A DNA stretch of 64,000 bases from Marinobacterium rhizophilum DSM 18822 (GTDB taxonomy: Bacteria; Pseudomonadota; Gammaproteobacteria; Pseudomonadales; Balneatricaceae). Under the pieces are notes generated by a model. The model was not told where the DNA came from. It saw nothing but the letters and a program-made list of their open reading frames with translations, and searched no databases. The stretch is taken from the NCBI RefSeq assembly GCF_000378045.1, contig NZ_KB899089.1, positions 62,001 through 126,000 on the forward strand. Reading direction: 5' to 3'. Positions 9,230 to 18,206 of the stretch are shown here, one piece after another (position 1 is the first letter of the stretch; the number at the start of each line of letters is the position of its first letter). The translations under genes were made by a program, and so were the position numbers.

Positions 9230-10573
9230 GTGACAAACGACATTCAACAGTACGTAAACTGGTTCCGCCAGTCATCCCCCTATATCAATGCCCACCGCGG
9301 CAAGACCTTCGTGCTGATGCTCGGCGGCGATGCGGTGGTAGACGACAATTTCGCCAACATCGTGCACGACATCGTACTGCTCAACAGCCTGGGCGTGCGC
9401 CTGGTACTGGTATACGGGTCACGCCTGCAGATCGAGCAGCGTCTGGCCGAGCGGGGCCTGCAATCACGCCTGCATCACGATATGCGCATAACCGACAGCG
9501 AGACGCTGGACTGCGTTATCGATGCCTGTGGCTACCAGCGCTGCCTGATCGAGGCCCGGCTCTCGATGGGGCTGGCCAATACACCGATGCACGGCGCCCG
9601 CATTCGCGTCTGCTCCGGCAACTTTGTCACGGCGCGCCCTTACGGCATCCACGAAGGCGTGGACCTGATGCATACCGGTGAAGTGCGCCGCGTGGACAAG
9701 ACCGCCATTGCGCGCCACCTGGACCAGGGTGAGATCGTCCTGCTGTCCAATATCGGCTATTCCCCCACGGGAGAAATGTTCAACCTGGCCATCGAAGAAG
9801 TCGCGACCGAAGCGGCCAAGGCGCTGGGCGCCGAGAAGCTGATCCTGTTTGGCGCGACCAAAGGGGTGTTTGACAGCAGCGGCGAGCTGCGCAGCGAACT
9901 GCTGGCCCGCACCGCTGAACGCATGGTCAAGCAGTACCTCAACCGCATGGAATCCGAGGCGCCGGACCAGGAATATACCGAGCTGTCGCGTCAGCTCGAG
10001 GCTGCCGTAATCGCCTGCAATAACGGCATTCCGCGCTGCCACCTGATCAGCTATCAGGAAAATGGCGCCCTGCTGAGTGAGCTCTTTACCCGCGACGGTG
10101 CCGGTACCATGGTGGTAAGCGAATCGTACGAGCAGGTACGCCAGGCATCCATTGAGGACGTTGGCGGCATTCTGGAGCTCATCGCGCCGCTGGAACAGGC
10201 CGGCGTCCTGGTGCGCCGCTCCCGCGAACTGCTGGAGGCGGAAATCGAGCAGTTCACCATCGTTGAGCGCGACGGTGCCATCATTGCCTGCGCAGCCCTT
10301 TATCCGTTCGCCGATGAGGGCATGGGGGAGCTGGCCTGCGTCGCGGTATCCAACCTGTACCGTGGTGGTGAGCGCGGTGAAATGCTGCTCGGCGCCATTG
10401 AAGAGGCGGCACGTGCAATGGGGCTGTCTCAGTTATTCGTACTGACCACCCGTACCGCACACTGGTTTATCGAGCGCGGCTTTGTCGAGGCACCGTTGGA
10501 AAAGCTGCCCGGCAAACGCAAGGAGCTTTATAACTATCAGCGCAATTCCAAGGTGTTTATCAAGCCCATCTGA
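9230..10573 (+). CDS. argA: amino-acid N-acetyltransferase (N-acetylglutamate synthase)
   Basis: A 447-aa enzyme making N-acetylglutamate, the first step of arginine synthesis. It has the classic two-domain layout: an N-terminal amino-acid-kinase-like regulatory domain (residues about 20-285; LMLGGDAVVDDNF, LVLVYGSRLQIEQRL, GEIVLLSNIGYSPTGE) and a C-terminal GNAT acetyltransferase domain (about 300-440; LACVAVSNLYRGGERGEMLL, then TTRTAHWFIERGF). It starts with GTG at 9230, one base after the argE stop, implying translational coupling. ArgE and ArgA together suggest the linear acetylornithine route, although argJ could exist elsewhere. The kinase-like domain is where arginine feedback acts in the family. 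Confidence 0.94.
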   Translation: MTNDIQQYVNWFRQSSPYINAHRGKTFVLMLGGDAVVDDNFANIVHDIVLLNSLGVRLVLVYGSRLQIEQRLAERGLQSRLHHDMRITDSETLDCVIDACGYQRCLIEARLSMGLANTPMHGARIRVCSGNFVTARPYGIHEGVDLMHTGEVRRVDKTAIARHLDQGEIVLLSNIGYSPTGEMFNLAIEEVATEAAKALGAEKLILFGATKGVFDSSGELRSELLARTAERMVKQYLNRMESEAPDQEYTELSRQLEAAVIACNNGIPRCHLISYQENGALLSELFTRDGAGTMVVSESYEQVRQASIEDVGGILELIAPLEQAGVLVRRSRELLEAEIEQFTIVERDGAIIACAALYPFADEGMGELACVAVSNLYRGGERGEMLLGAIEEAARAMGLSQLFVLTTRTAHWFIERGFVEAPLEKLPGKRKELYNYQRNSKVFIKPI

Positions 10574-10601
10574 CTGGCAACAGCACGGTTCAGGCCGCTC
10601 T

Positions 10602-11978
10602 TCAGACAGAGACGGCCGGCAACAGTATGCGGAAACGGGCACCGCCCAGCGGCGACTCATGGATACTGAGTTCGCCGTTGTAGCTACTGAGAATGTCCAC
10701 CGCCACCGCCAGACCGATGCCCTGCCCCGGCGCCGAAGTATCGAGTCGCTCGCCACGCTGCAACACCACATCACGGCGCTCGGCCGACACCCCGGCGCCG
10801 TCATCGTCGATGTAGATCTGCAGGTTGTCGGCATCCTGCAGGCCTGCCACCACCCTGACCTTCTGCTTGCCGTATTTGCAGGCGTTCTCCAGCAGGTTAC
10901 CCAGCAGTTCCATCAGGTCACGCTCATCGCCTGCAAAACGCAGTCCCTCGGCCAGATGCTGCTCGATCTGCACATTCTTGTCGCGGTATACCTTGAGCAG
11001 GGCCTGGGAGATACGCTGCACGATGGGCGCCACATCCACCCCGGCTGATATCCCCCGTCCCTGGCTCTTCACCGCCCGGGCGAGCTGATACTGCACAATC
11101 TGCCCCATACGCTCTGTCTGCTCATGCACAATGTGCTGATATTCGTTATGGGGCAGCGCTTCCTCGGACAAGCCCCGCATCACGGCCAGCGGCGTCTTCA
11201 GACTGTGGGCCAGATCCCCCAGGGTATTACGATAGCGTTCTCGCTGACGCCGCTCACTGTCGAGCAGCAGGTTGAGGTTTTCTGTGACCGGTTGAACTTC
11301 CAGCGGATAGGTACCCTCAAGCTGGCGTGCATCCCCGCTTTCGATGCGCTTGAGATCCAGCGCCAGCGCATCCAGCGGTTTAAGGCTCCAGCGCAGAATG
11401 ATGTACTGCACCAGCAGCGCCAGCACAAACAGCAGGCTGAGCCAGCTCACCAACTGGTTACGATAAGCCCGCAATTCAGCTTGCAACGGCTGGTCGGTTT
11501 CCAGCACGTTAATCAGATACTGATGCTCCCGCCCGGCGCTTTCCCATACAACCGGGTACTGGTACAGGTACAGGCCATGTTCGGGCAGGTGGGTAAACAG
11601 GACATCGCCGGGGGCCAGCTGGGTTTCGTGCAGCGCCAGCAACAGGGAGGCCGACAGCAGCATGCTGGACTCGGAGCGCCATTGCAGCGCGCCACTGCGG
11701 CTTTCAATGACGCCGTACAAACCTGATTCGACCTGCCCAAAACGGGGTTCGCGCAGCGCCTGGGGAATATTCAGCCGACCAGCATGAAATTCGGCAGCCC
11801 CCAGCAACAGGTATACCTGTAACTTGAGGCGTTCACGCTCGGCCGTTTCAAGGCTGTGTAAAAAGGCATTCTGCAGGGCAAACCAGGCACTGAAAAAGAC
11901 GACCGGCAGCAGGCTGCAGGAAAAAACCAGCAGGCGCGCTCGCAGTGAGCGCACCCTGGGACACAGCCGTCGCAGCAT
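10602..11978 (-). CDS. PhoQ-like membrane sensor histidine kinase
   Basis: A 458-aa sensor kinase. It has an N-terminal membrane helix (about residues 12-32), a periplasmic domain, a second helix near 178-200 and a HAMP-like linker. A HisKA domain with the phosphoacceptor box GDLAHSLKTPLAV follows, then a HATPase with N box LLGNLLENACKYGK, DDDGAGV and GQGIGLAVAVDIL. The architecture and DLAHSLKTPLAV match PhoQ-type kinases. Its ATG overlaps the stop of the response-regulator gene (TGATG), so they are translationally coupled. The PepSY gene at the front of the operon suggests an envelope or cation signal, but the stimulus is unknown. Confidence 0.9.
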   Translation of the reverse strand: MLRRLCPRVRSLRARLLVFSCSLLPVVFFSAWFALQNAFLHSLETAERERLKLQVYLLLGAAEFHAGRLNIPQALREPRFGQVESGLYGVIESRSGALQWRSESSMLLSASLLLALHETQLAPGDVLFTHLPEHGLYLYQYPVVWESAGREHQYLINVLETDQPLQAELRAYRNQLVSWLSLLFVLALLVQYIILRWSLKPLDALALDLKRIESGDARQLEGTYPLEVQPVTENLNLLLDSERRQRERYRNTLGDLAHSLKTPLAVMRGLSEEALPHNEYQHIVHEQTERMGQIVQYQLARAVKSQGRGISAGVDVAPIVQRISQALLKVYRDKNVQIEQHLAEGLRFAGDERDLMELLGNLLENACKYGKQKVRVVAGLQDADNLQIYIDDDGAGVSAERRDVVLQRGERLDTSAPGQGIGLAVAVDILSSYNGELSIHESPLGGARFRILLPAVSV

Positions 11979-12664
11979 CAGGCCTCGGCAACCGGCGACA
12001 GATCAAAACGATAGCCCAGTCCGCGTACGGTGGTGATCGGCTGCAGAGTCTGGTCCGGGTCCAGCTTCTGGCGCAGACGGCGAATAAACACTTCCAGTAC
12101 ATTGCTGTCGCGGTCAAAGTCCTGGTGATACAGGTGTTCGGTCAGCTCGGTCTTGGAAATGGTCTTGCCGGCGTTCAGAATCAGGTATTCCAGGGTGCGG
12201 AATTCATAGCTGGTGAGTTTCACCGGCTTGTCATCCAGCGTCACCACCCTGCCGGACGTATCCAGCGCGATGGGGCCAAAACGCAGCACCGGGGTGGCAT
12301 GGCCTGCAGCCCGGCGCACCAGCGCATTGAGACGCGCCATCAGTTCCTCGATATGAAACGGCTTGACCAGATAGTCATCGGCACCGGCCTCCAGTCCCTC
12401 CACCTTGTCCTGCCAGTCGCCCCGGGCGGTCAGGATAAGTACCGGAAACATTTTATGTTCGGCGCGCCAGCGACGAATCACCTCCACGCCGGAAAGCTTG
12501 GGCAGCCCCAGATCCACCACCGCCAGATCGTAAGGGTACTCTGCGCCCATAAAGGCGGCGTCTTCACCGTCGGCACTTTCTTCCACGGTATAACCGCGGC
12601 TTTCCAGCGCCGTCTTGAGTTGACGGCGCAAATCTTTGTCATCTTCGACGATCAGTACTTTCAT
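11978..12664 (-). CDS. OmpR/PhoP-family response regulator
   Basis: A 228-aa two-domain regulator. The receiver domain has the acidic pocket (EDD near residues 7-9), phospho-acceptor Asp51 in VVDLGLP, a Thr in LTARG and the conserved Lys in DDYLVKPF. The C-terminal winged helix has LTSYEFRTLEYLI and the recognition region SNVLEVFIRRLRQKL, ending with TVRGLGYRF. It is the cognate regulator of the kinase it overlaps at TGATG. Its start overlaps the end of the PepSY gene by 4 nt, so all three genes form one minus-strand operon. Confidence 0.93.
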   Translation of the reverse strand: MKVLIVEDDKDLRRQLKTALESRGYTVEESADGEDAAFMGAEYPYDLAVVDLGLPKLSGVEVIRRWRAEHKMFPVLILTARGDWQDKVEGLEAGADDYLVKPFHIEELMARLNALVRRAAGHATPVLRFGPIALDTSGRVVTLDDKPVKLTSYEFRTLEYLILNAGKTISKTELTEHLYHQDFDRDSNVLEVFIRRLRQKLDPDQTLQPITTVRGLGYRFDLSPVAEA

Positions 12665-12993
12665 CCGTCGTTACCCCTGGCATTAATAATCTGACCTGAC
12701 TGGACATCCACCAGCACATCCCGCACGCGCCCTGCATTGACCAGACGAATGCGGTAGGCCGGACGTCCCTGATATTCGATTTCGGTCGCCTTGACCACCT
12801 GTCCCTTGTACTGGCTGCGAACCATCTCGACCGCCTGCTGCATGCTCAACCCCCGGTCTGCCGCTAGCAGCATCGGGGCCGGCGCTTCATGCTCAGCGCG
12901 GGCAGCCGGCGCCGGTGCCAGGCAAAACACCAGTGCGCACAACACCAAACTGATGCCCGACAGCCGCCGAATACTATAGGTTCGCAACATCAA
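12661..12993 (-). CDS. PepSY domain small secreted or membrane-anchored protein
   Basis: A 110-aa protein with an N-terminal hydrophobic signal segment (ISLVLCALVFCLAPAPAARA) and a single PepSY domain (LSMQQAVEMVRSQYKGQVVKATEIEYQGRPAYRIRLVNAGRVRDVLVDVQSG, described here by its ends at about residues 49-102). PepSY domains are thought to bind or inhibit peptidases or modulate envelope sensing. It is first in the operon and overlaps the response regulator by 4 nt, an arrangement common for PhoP-like systems in gammaproteobacteria. Start could be either of two adjacent ATGs (12993 or 12990). No catalytic role is suggested. Confidence 0.82.
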   Translation of the reverse strand: MMLRTYSIRRLSGISLVLCALVFCLAPAPAARAEHEAPAPMLLAADRGLSMQQAVEMVRSQYKGQVVKATEIEYQGRPAYRIRLVNAGRVRDVLVDVQSGQIINARGNDG

Positions 12994-13026
12994 GGTCCGC
13001 TCCTCGTTTGATTAATGTCCGGCCTT

Positions 13027-13605
13027 TCAGCCATGCCAGTGCGCAGGTGTCACATCCACCCTGACGCGAATGCGCCTGCCGGGATGGTCCGTCGTCGTGG
13101 TGTGGTAAATCTGGCCTCGATAGCGGTAACTTACGCGGTACCCCGTAACCCTCTCATAATACTCCAGATCCGGTTTCACGGCACAGCGCCGCTCTGTCAC
13201 TGTTTCGTAGCGATCATGCCGGCGCCAGGCCAGCTGATGCCCCAGCGTTGCCCCGACTGCAGCCCCCACAAGGGTACCCGCCGGGCTATGATGATGACCA
13301 TGACCCAGCTCATGTCCAACGACCCCGCCGATCATACCGCCCACCAGTGCACCACCCACTGCGTTGCTGCTGCGATAGCCGTCGGTCCGCACACGCACCT
13401 GCTCATCCCAGCAGGTCTCACGTTCGACCCGAACCCGTTCGCGCTGCACGATGGGATCGACGTCGACCACCTTGGCGTAGTCGTACCGTCCGTGATGCCG
13501 CGATTCATGCCAGTCATCGCGATCCCTTGATCCGGCATGGGCCAGGGGGGCCAAAGGGGCCAGCAGCCAGACGGCGATCAATCCTGTACATAGTATGCGT
13601 AACAT
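13027..13605 (-). CDS. glycine-zipper 2TM domain envelope protein
   Basis: A 192-aa exported protein. A signal peptide (hydrophobic core LCTGLIAVWLLAPLAPLAHA) precedes a charged His/Asp/Arg-rich stretch, then a glycine-zipper hairpin (AVGGALVGGMIGGVVG and AGTLVGAAVGATLG, separated by a His-rich turn HELGHGHHH) as in SlyB/OsmB/YmgG-type outer-membrane-associated proteins. The C-terminus carries a beta-rich VTGYRVSYRYRGQIY segment often seen with this domain. The ATG at 13605 has an excellent AAGGAGG site and begins directly at the signal peptide, so the longer in-frame start is rejected. It is divergent from ilvD and close to the PepSY-two-component operon, possibly an envelope-stress partner. 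Confidence 0.8.
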   Translation of the reverse strand: MLRILCTGLIAVWLLAPLAPLAHAGSRDRDDWHESRHHGRYDYAKVVDVDPIVQRERVRVERETCWDEQVRVRTDGYRSSNAVGGALVGGMIGGVVGHELGHGHHHSPAGTLVGAAVGATLGHQLAWRRHDRYETVTERRCAVKPDLEYYERVTGYRVSYRYRGQIYHTTTTDHPGRRIRVRVDVTPAHWHG

Positions 13606-13812
13606 TAGCTGCCTCCTTAAGTCGCAGGAATGCTTCACTCAGGCTGTCACTTTAGTAACAATCGGCTGAATCCGGCATGAAGGAATCGTCGGATTAACAC
13701 GGCCAGTCGAGGCAGTACTGCACCATGCAGGGCATCTGTTATACTCGCCGTTTCCCAATACGGGCGTGTCGCCAGCTACGCTGGCGTCCCCAGCAGCCGA
13801 GGACACAAGGTC

Positions 13813-15657
13813 ATGCCGCAATATCGTTCAAAGACCTCGACAGCCGGTCGCAATATGGCCGGCGCCCGCGCGCTCTGGCGTGCAACCGGAATGACGGACG
13901 AGGATTTCCACAAGCCGATCATCGCCATCGCCAACTCCTTTACCCAGTTCGTGCCGGGCCATGTCCACCTCAAGGACATGGGCCAACTGGTCGCGCGCGA
14001 AATCGAAAAGGCCGGCGGCGTCGCCAAGGAATTCAACACCATCGCTGTTGATGACGGCATCGCCATGGGTCACGACGGCATGCTCTACTCGCTGCCAAGC
14101 CGCGACATCATCGCCGACTCCGTTGAATACATGGTCAATGCCCACTGCGCCGATGCGCTCGTCTGCATTTCCAACTGCGACAAGATCACACCGGGAATGC
14201 TGATGGCCGCCATGCGCCTGAACATTCCGGTGATCTTCGTTTCCGGCGGTCCGATGGAAGCCGGCAAGACCAAGCTGTCCGAGCACAAGCTGGACCTGGT
14301 CGACGCCATGGTCATCGCCGCCGATGACAGCGCTTCTGACGAAAAAGTTGCCGAGTACGAAAGATCCGCCTGCCCCACCTGCGGCTCCTGCTCCGGCATG
14401 TTCACTGCCAACTCCATGAACTGCCTGACCGAAGCCCTGGGTCTGTCCCTGCCGGGTAACGGTACCGTACTGGCTACCCATGCCGATCGCGAAGAGCTGT
14501 TCCTGAAAGCCGGCCGCACCATCGTCGAGCTCGCCAAACGCTACTACGAGCAGGATGACGACAACGCCCTGCCGCGCAGCATCGGCAACTTCAAGGCGTT
14601 CGAAAACGCCATGACGCTGGATATCGCCATGGGCGGGTCCACCAACACCATCCTGCACCTGCTGGCCATCGCCCAGGAAGCGGAGCTGGACTTCACCCTC
14701 AAGGACATCGACCGTCTGTCGCACCTGGTGCCCCAGCTTTGCAAGGTGGCGCCGAACACACCTAAGTACCATATCGAAGACGTGCACCGCGCCGGCGGCA
14801 TCATGGCGATCCTTGGCGAACTGGACCGTGCCGGCAAACTGCACACCGATCTGCCCACCGTCCATAGCACCAGCATGAAAGCCGCGCTGGACGAGTGGGA
14901 TATCATGCGTAACCCCACACCTGCCGTAGTGGAGTTTTTCAAGGCCGGGCCTGCCGGTATCCCGACCCAGACTGCGTTCAGCCAGGCGACACGCTGGCCC
15001 ACGCTGGACGGCGACCGTGAGAATGGCTGCATTCGCTCGCTGGAACATGCCTTCTCGCTGGAAGGCGGCCTGGCCGTTCTGTACGGCAACATCGCCGAAG
15101 ACGGCTGCGTAGTCAAAACTGCCGGCGTCGACGACGAGAACCTGGTGTTTGAAGGACCGGCCCATATCACCGAGTCCCAGGACGAGGCCGTACGTCATAT
15201 CCTGGAAGACAAGGTCAAGCCCGGCGACGTGGTTATCGTGCGCTACGAAGGCCCTAAAGGCGGCCCTGGCATGCAGGAAATGCTGTACCCGACGTCCTAT
15301 CTCAAGTCCAAGGGACTGGGCAAAGCCTGCGCCCTGCTGACCGACGGTCGTTTCTCCGGCGGCACTTCGGGCCTGTCTATCGGGCATGTATCGCCTGAAG
15401 CCGGCGCTGGCGGCGCTATTGCCCTGGTGGAAAGCGGTGACATCATTCGCATCGATATCCCCAACCGCACCATCGACGTGAAATTGCCGATGGAAGAGCT
15501 GGCTCATCGCCGTGCGCAAATGGACAGGAAAGGCAAGGATGGCTGGAAACCGGCCGAACCTCGTCCACGCAAAGTCTCGGCCGCCCTCAAGGCCTACGCC
15601 CTGCTGGCCACCAGCGCAGACAAGGGCGCGGTGCGCGACCTGTCCGCGCTGGATTAA
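13813..15657 (+). CDS. ilvD: dihydroxy-acid dehydratase
   Basis: A 614-aa Fe-S dehydratase catalysing the penultimate step of isoleucine and valine synthesis. Family hallmarks are [11 protein letters not shown] and [18 protein letters not shown] (cluster cysteines), then the C-terminal [18 protein letters not shown] region. Length is typical of the long E. coli-type IlvD. It stands alone between a short leader and a strong terminator. A large antisense open frame over most of the gene is a coding-bias artefact. The upstream 190 nt show no obvious attenuator peptide. Confidence 0.96.
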   Translation: MPQYRSKTSTAGRNMAGARALWRATGMTDEDFHKPIIAIANSFTQFVPGHVHLKDMGQLVAREIEKAGGVAKEFNTIAVDDGIAMGHDGMLYSLPSRDIIADSVEYMVNAHCADALVCISNCDKITPGMLMAAMRLNIPVIFVSGGPMEAGKTKLSEHKLDLVDAMVIAADDSASDEKVAEYERSACPTCGSCSGMFTANSMNCLTEALGLSLPGNGTVLATHADREELFLKAGRTIVELAKRYYEQDDDNALPRSIGNFKAFENAMTLDIAMGGSTNTILHLLAIAQEAELDFTLKDIDRLSHLVPQLCKVAPNTPKYHIEDVHRAGGIMAILGELDRAGKLHTDLPTVHSTSMKAALDEWDIMRNPTPAVVEFFKAGPAGIPTQTAFSQATRWPTLDGDRENGCIRSLEHAFSLEGGLAVLYGNIAEDGCVVKTAGVDDENLVFEGPAHITESQDEAVRHILEDKVKPGDVVIVRYEGPKGGPGMQEMLYPTSYLKSKGLGKACALLTDGRFSGGTSGLSIGHVSPEAGAGGAIALVESGDIIRIDIPNRTIDVKLPMEELAHRRAQMDRKGKDGWKPAEPRPRKVSAALKAYALLATSADKGAVRDLSALD

Positions 15658-15698
15658 GCTGCATCTGAAGCCCGGCTGACATTCATGCGGGCGTAAAG

Positions 15699-15734
15699 CA
15701 CAAAAAAGGCAGCTTCAGCTGCCTTTTTTGTGCG
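15699..15734. terminator. intrinsic terminator after ilvD
   Basis: A perfect inverted repeat (CAAAAAAGGCAGC and GCTGCCTTTTTTG) with a TTCA loop, 40 nt after the ilvD stop codon. Confidence 0.88.
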
Positions 15735-15848
15735 CGTGAGACAGACGCCAGAAGAATAAAAACTATCGGAAACATATAAATAATAGCTAAAAATAATCAA
15801 ATATCTTTCAAGTTCCGCTTAGCATTAAGGCTTGCCAGAAACGGTTTT

Positions 15849-15867
15849 GATAACTATTATCATTAAC
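15849..15867. promoter_or_regulatory. probable Fur box upstream of bfd
   Basis: The 19-mer GATAACTATTATCATTAAC matches the classical Fur consensus (GATAATGATAATCATTATC) at 15 of 19 positions and lies 32 nt before the bfd start, where repressor binding would block transcription under iron-replete conditions. The surrounding DNA is AT-rich, as for a promoter. Confidence 0.75.
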
Positions 15868-15898
15868 ATTCCGTATCAAGACATCCGCGGGTCAAGCC

Positions 15899-16093
15899 AT
15901 GAAAGTCTGTATCTGCAAGAACGTAAGCGACCGTCAAATTCGCGAAGCTCTGGACCAGGGCGCCCGTACCCTGCGTGACGTTTACCGTCAGCTGGGTGTC
16001 GGCTCAGAATGTGGAAAATGCATTTGCACCACTCGCCAGATCATTGACGACCATCCCTTCATGGATCTCGCAGAAGAAATTATCGCCGCCTGA
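15899..16093 (+). CDS. bfd: bacterioferritin-associated ferredoxin
   Basis: A 64-aa [2Fe-2S] protein that delivers electrons to bacterioferritin to mobilise stored iron. The four cluster cysteines are visible as the N-terminal CxC (CIC) and the later CGKC within GSECGKCICTTR. A Fur-like operator lies just upstream, consistent with induction under iron limitation, and the bacterioferritin gene is 128 nt downstream. The start is the only ATG giving the canonical MKVCICKNVSDR N-terminus. Confidence 0.93.
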   Translation: MKVCICKNVSDRQIREALDQGARTLRDVYRQLGVGSECGKCICTTRQIIDDHPFMDLAEEIIAA

Positions 16094-16221
16094 TATCACA
16101 ACGTCCGGCCAGTTTGCGGTCACCACAAATCCCTGCTTGAAAAGCATAACCCACTTGGCTTTGACAGATCGAAGCCCGCCTTCAATACTGTTTGCTGTTT
16201 ATCCAACGCGGAGACAGCGGC

Positions 16222-16698
16222 ATGAAAGGCGACAAGAAAGTCCTCGAGTATCTCAACAAGGCCCTGTACAACGAACTGATTGCCATCAATCAGTACTTCC
16301 TGCACTCCCGCATGTGGAAGGACTGGGGCCTGAAAGCTCTGGCCGATCACGAATACCACGAATCCATCGATGAAATGAAGCACGCCGACCGGCTGATTGA
16401 GCGCATCCTGTTTCTGGAAGGCCTGCCTAACCTGCAAAACCTCGGCAAACTACGCATCGGCGAAGACACTCAGGAAATGCTTGAATGCGACCTGGCCCTG
16501 GAACTCGATGCATTGCCGGACCTGCGCGAAGGCATCAAGCATTGCGAAAAGGTGCAGGATTACACCAGCCGTGAATTGCTCGAAGACATACTCGAATCCG
16601 AAGAAGAGCATATCGACTACCTGGAAACACAGCTGGAGCTTATCAACAAGGTCGGTCTGCAGAATTACCTGCAGTCCCAGATGGAAAGCGCCAGCTGA
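16222..16698 (+). CDS. bfr: bacterioferritin (iron-storage haem protein)
   Basis: A 158-aa four-helix-bundle subunit of the 24-mer bacterioferritin. The ferroxidase ligands fall at the expected places (Glu18, Glu51, His54, then the acidic [10 protein letters not shown] motif of helix D), and Met52 is in position for inter-subunit haem binding. The ATG at 16222 gives the normal N-terminus ([15 protein letters not shown]); an in-frame ATG ten codons earlier is less likely. It follows bfd, its electron donor. The 128-nt gap may hold its own promoter. Confidence 0.94.
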   Translation: MKGDKKVLEYLNKALYNELIAINQYFLHSRMWKDWGLKALADHEYHESIDEMKHADRLIERILFLEGLPNLQNLGKLRIGEDTQEMLECDLALELDALPDLREGIKHCEKVQDYTSRELLEDILESEEEHIDYLETQLELINKVGLQNYLQSQMESAS

Positions 16699-16738
16699 CA
16701 CAGACGGACTGGCGCCATTGAGGTGAAAGGTTTAAGCA

Positions 16739-16764
16739 GCGCCGCAAAAGCGGCATTTTTTGCC
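16739..16764. terminator. intrinsic terminator after bfr
   Basis: A short stem (GCCGC-AAAA-GCGGC) followed by a run of T residues between bfr and the convergent HDOD gene. Confidence 0.7.
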
Positions 16765-16784
16765 TTTCACCTGCCGCGCGTGCG

Positions 16785-18044
16785 CTAACCTTCAGACATG
16801 GCCAGCATCACCGTTTGAGCCCATGACAGGCTGTGGCGATAGGAAACCTCGTAAAAAGACGGATCTACAAACCTCTGCAGCGCCGCAAACTTTCCCTGCT
16901 CGTAAACCTCGACATCCTTCAGCACTTCGCCAAGCATGCCGGAACGGTTGAGCAACGCATCCTTGATATCCTGTTGCAACGGAACCTGTTCCATCAGCTC
17001 GCTCATATCGATGTCCAGCAGCGCGTCCAGCTGGGACAACAGACCGACAACGAAGTAATTCAGCGTATTAGGGCGCCCCATAAGCTCAGCCAGCAGCTCG
17101 CACATACGTCCGCGCACCAGCATGTTACGCGTCAGCTCATCGGGCTTGCCGGGTTCGGCACTGGCCAGAAACAGAGTGACCCAGCGGCGGATCTGATCCA
17201 GCCCCAGCAGCGTAATGGCGTGGGACAGAGACTCAATCTCGCGCTTCAGGCTGAAAGCCGCCGAGTTGACCACCTTGAGAATCTTGTAGGTAAGCGCCGC
17301 GTCGTTTATCGCGATCTGTTCCAGCGCCGCCGCGGTCGTATCCGGATTCTGCAACTCCGTCAAAAGCTGCAGCAGAACGACCTTGTTGCCGACAATTTTC
17401 TTGCCGCGCACCGGAATCGGCATGCTCAGGAAATAGCCCTGATAGAGCGAGAAGCCCATTTCAAGACACTGCCTGAACTGCTCCTTGTTTTCGACCTTGT
17501 CGGCCAGCAATTCCAGGTTATAAGGCTTCAGCTTGCGGATGATGTCCGGTAATTCGCGCAGGCCCAGCTTGAGGACATCGAGCTTGAGGACATGTACGAT
17601 AGACAGCAGGGGCTCGAATTTCGGGTTGCCCGGATCATAATCCGCCAGGACCAGGCGATAGCCCGACCGGGCCAGCTGGGTCAAGCGCTCCAGCAACGCT
17701 GGGGTTACATCGGTATGACCGAGCAATTCAAGCGCAAAGCTGTCCCTGGGCAGCTCAGGAAAATTGACATTCATCAGTACCTTGTCTGTGAGCTTGAGAT
17801 AGCAGGGCAGAGTACGAACCTCGCCACCGGTACACACGCTGGCATAGGTATTGGTAATGACAGCCAGGGTCGCCGCATCATCCGTAATCGACCGGTCAAC
17901 TTCACCGGACTGGCTGCGAAACAGCAGCTCATACGCAACGACATCCTGATTCTTGGAATAAATGGGCTGCCGCGCTAACAGTACGGGCAGTTGGTCTGTG
18001 TCGTTCAGGGATTTAAGCACTGCACTCACGACTCGGCTCTCCAT
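16785..18044 (-). CDS. EAL-like/HDOD signalling protein (YuxH type)
   Basis: A 419-aa cytoplasmic protein with a degenerate EAL-like N-terminal half (LLARQPIYSKNQDVVAYELLFRS; LADYDPGNPKFEPLL; the catalytic ExL is replaced by ELL and metal ligands are missing) and a C-terminal HDOD domain (LPLLQ-type helices around ALTYKILKVVNSAAFSL and DQIRRWVTLFLAS). This YuxH/CdgJ-type architecture is typical of signalling proteins that bind partners rather than hydrolyse c-di-GMP. It is convergent with bfr and appears to be transcribed alone. The target is unknown. Confidence 0.85.
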   Translation of the reverse strand: MESRVVSAVLKSLNDTDQLPVLLARQPIYSKNQDVVAYELLFRSQSGEVDRSITDDAATLAVITNTYASVCTGGEVRTLPCYLKLTDKVLMNVNFPELPRDSFALELLGHTDVTPALLERLTQLARSGYRLVLADYDPGNPKFEPLLSIVHVLKLDVLKLGLRELPDIIRKLKPYNLELLADKVENKEQFRQCLEMGFSLYQGYFLSMPIPVRGKKIVGNKVVLLQLLTELQNPDTTAAALEQIAINDAALTYKILKVVNSAAFSLKREIESLSHAITLLGLDQIRRWVTLFLASAEPGKPDELTRNMLVRGRMCELLAELMGRPNTLNYFVVGLLSQLDALLDIDMSELMEQVPLQQDIKDALLNRSGMLGEVLKDVEVYEQGKFAALQRFVDPSFYEVSYRHSLSWAQTVMLAMSEG

Positions 18045-18147
18045 GTTTCACAGTCGTTCTGGTCATAAAAAAACTGGCACCATCATGACATTAAGCCGTG
18101 GCAAAATCGAATTCCGCTGCAGGCAGCAACAAGCTCAAGACCAGAAA

Positions 18148-18175
18148 GCAAAAGCCCGGACCATAAGGCCGGGCT
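18148..18175. terminator. intrinsic terminator of the ect operon
   Basis: AAGCCCGG and CCGGGCTT form a stem just downstream of the aspartokinase stop on the minus strand, with an A/T tract on the outer side. It is placed to end the ectABCD-ask transcript. Confidence 0.78.
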
Positions 18176-18206
18176 TGCGGGGGTAATCAGGCGACGCAGC
18201 GAGCAC

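Noticed and set aside
13828..15519. 563-codon open frame antisense to ilvD
   Set aside because: Shadow of the conserved ilvD gene; no start signal or domain.
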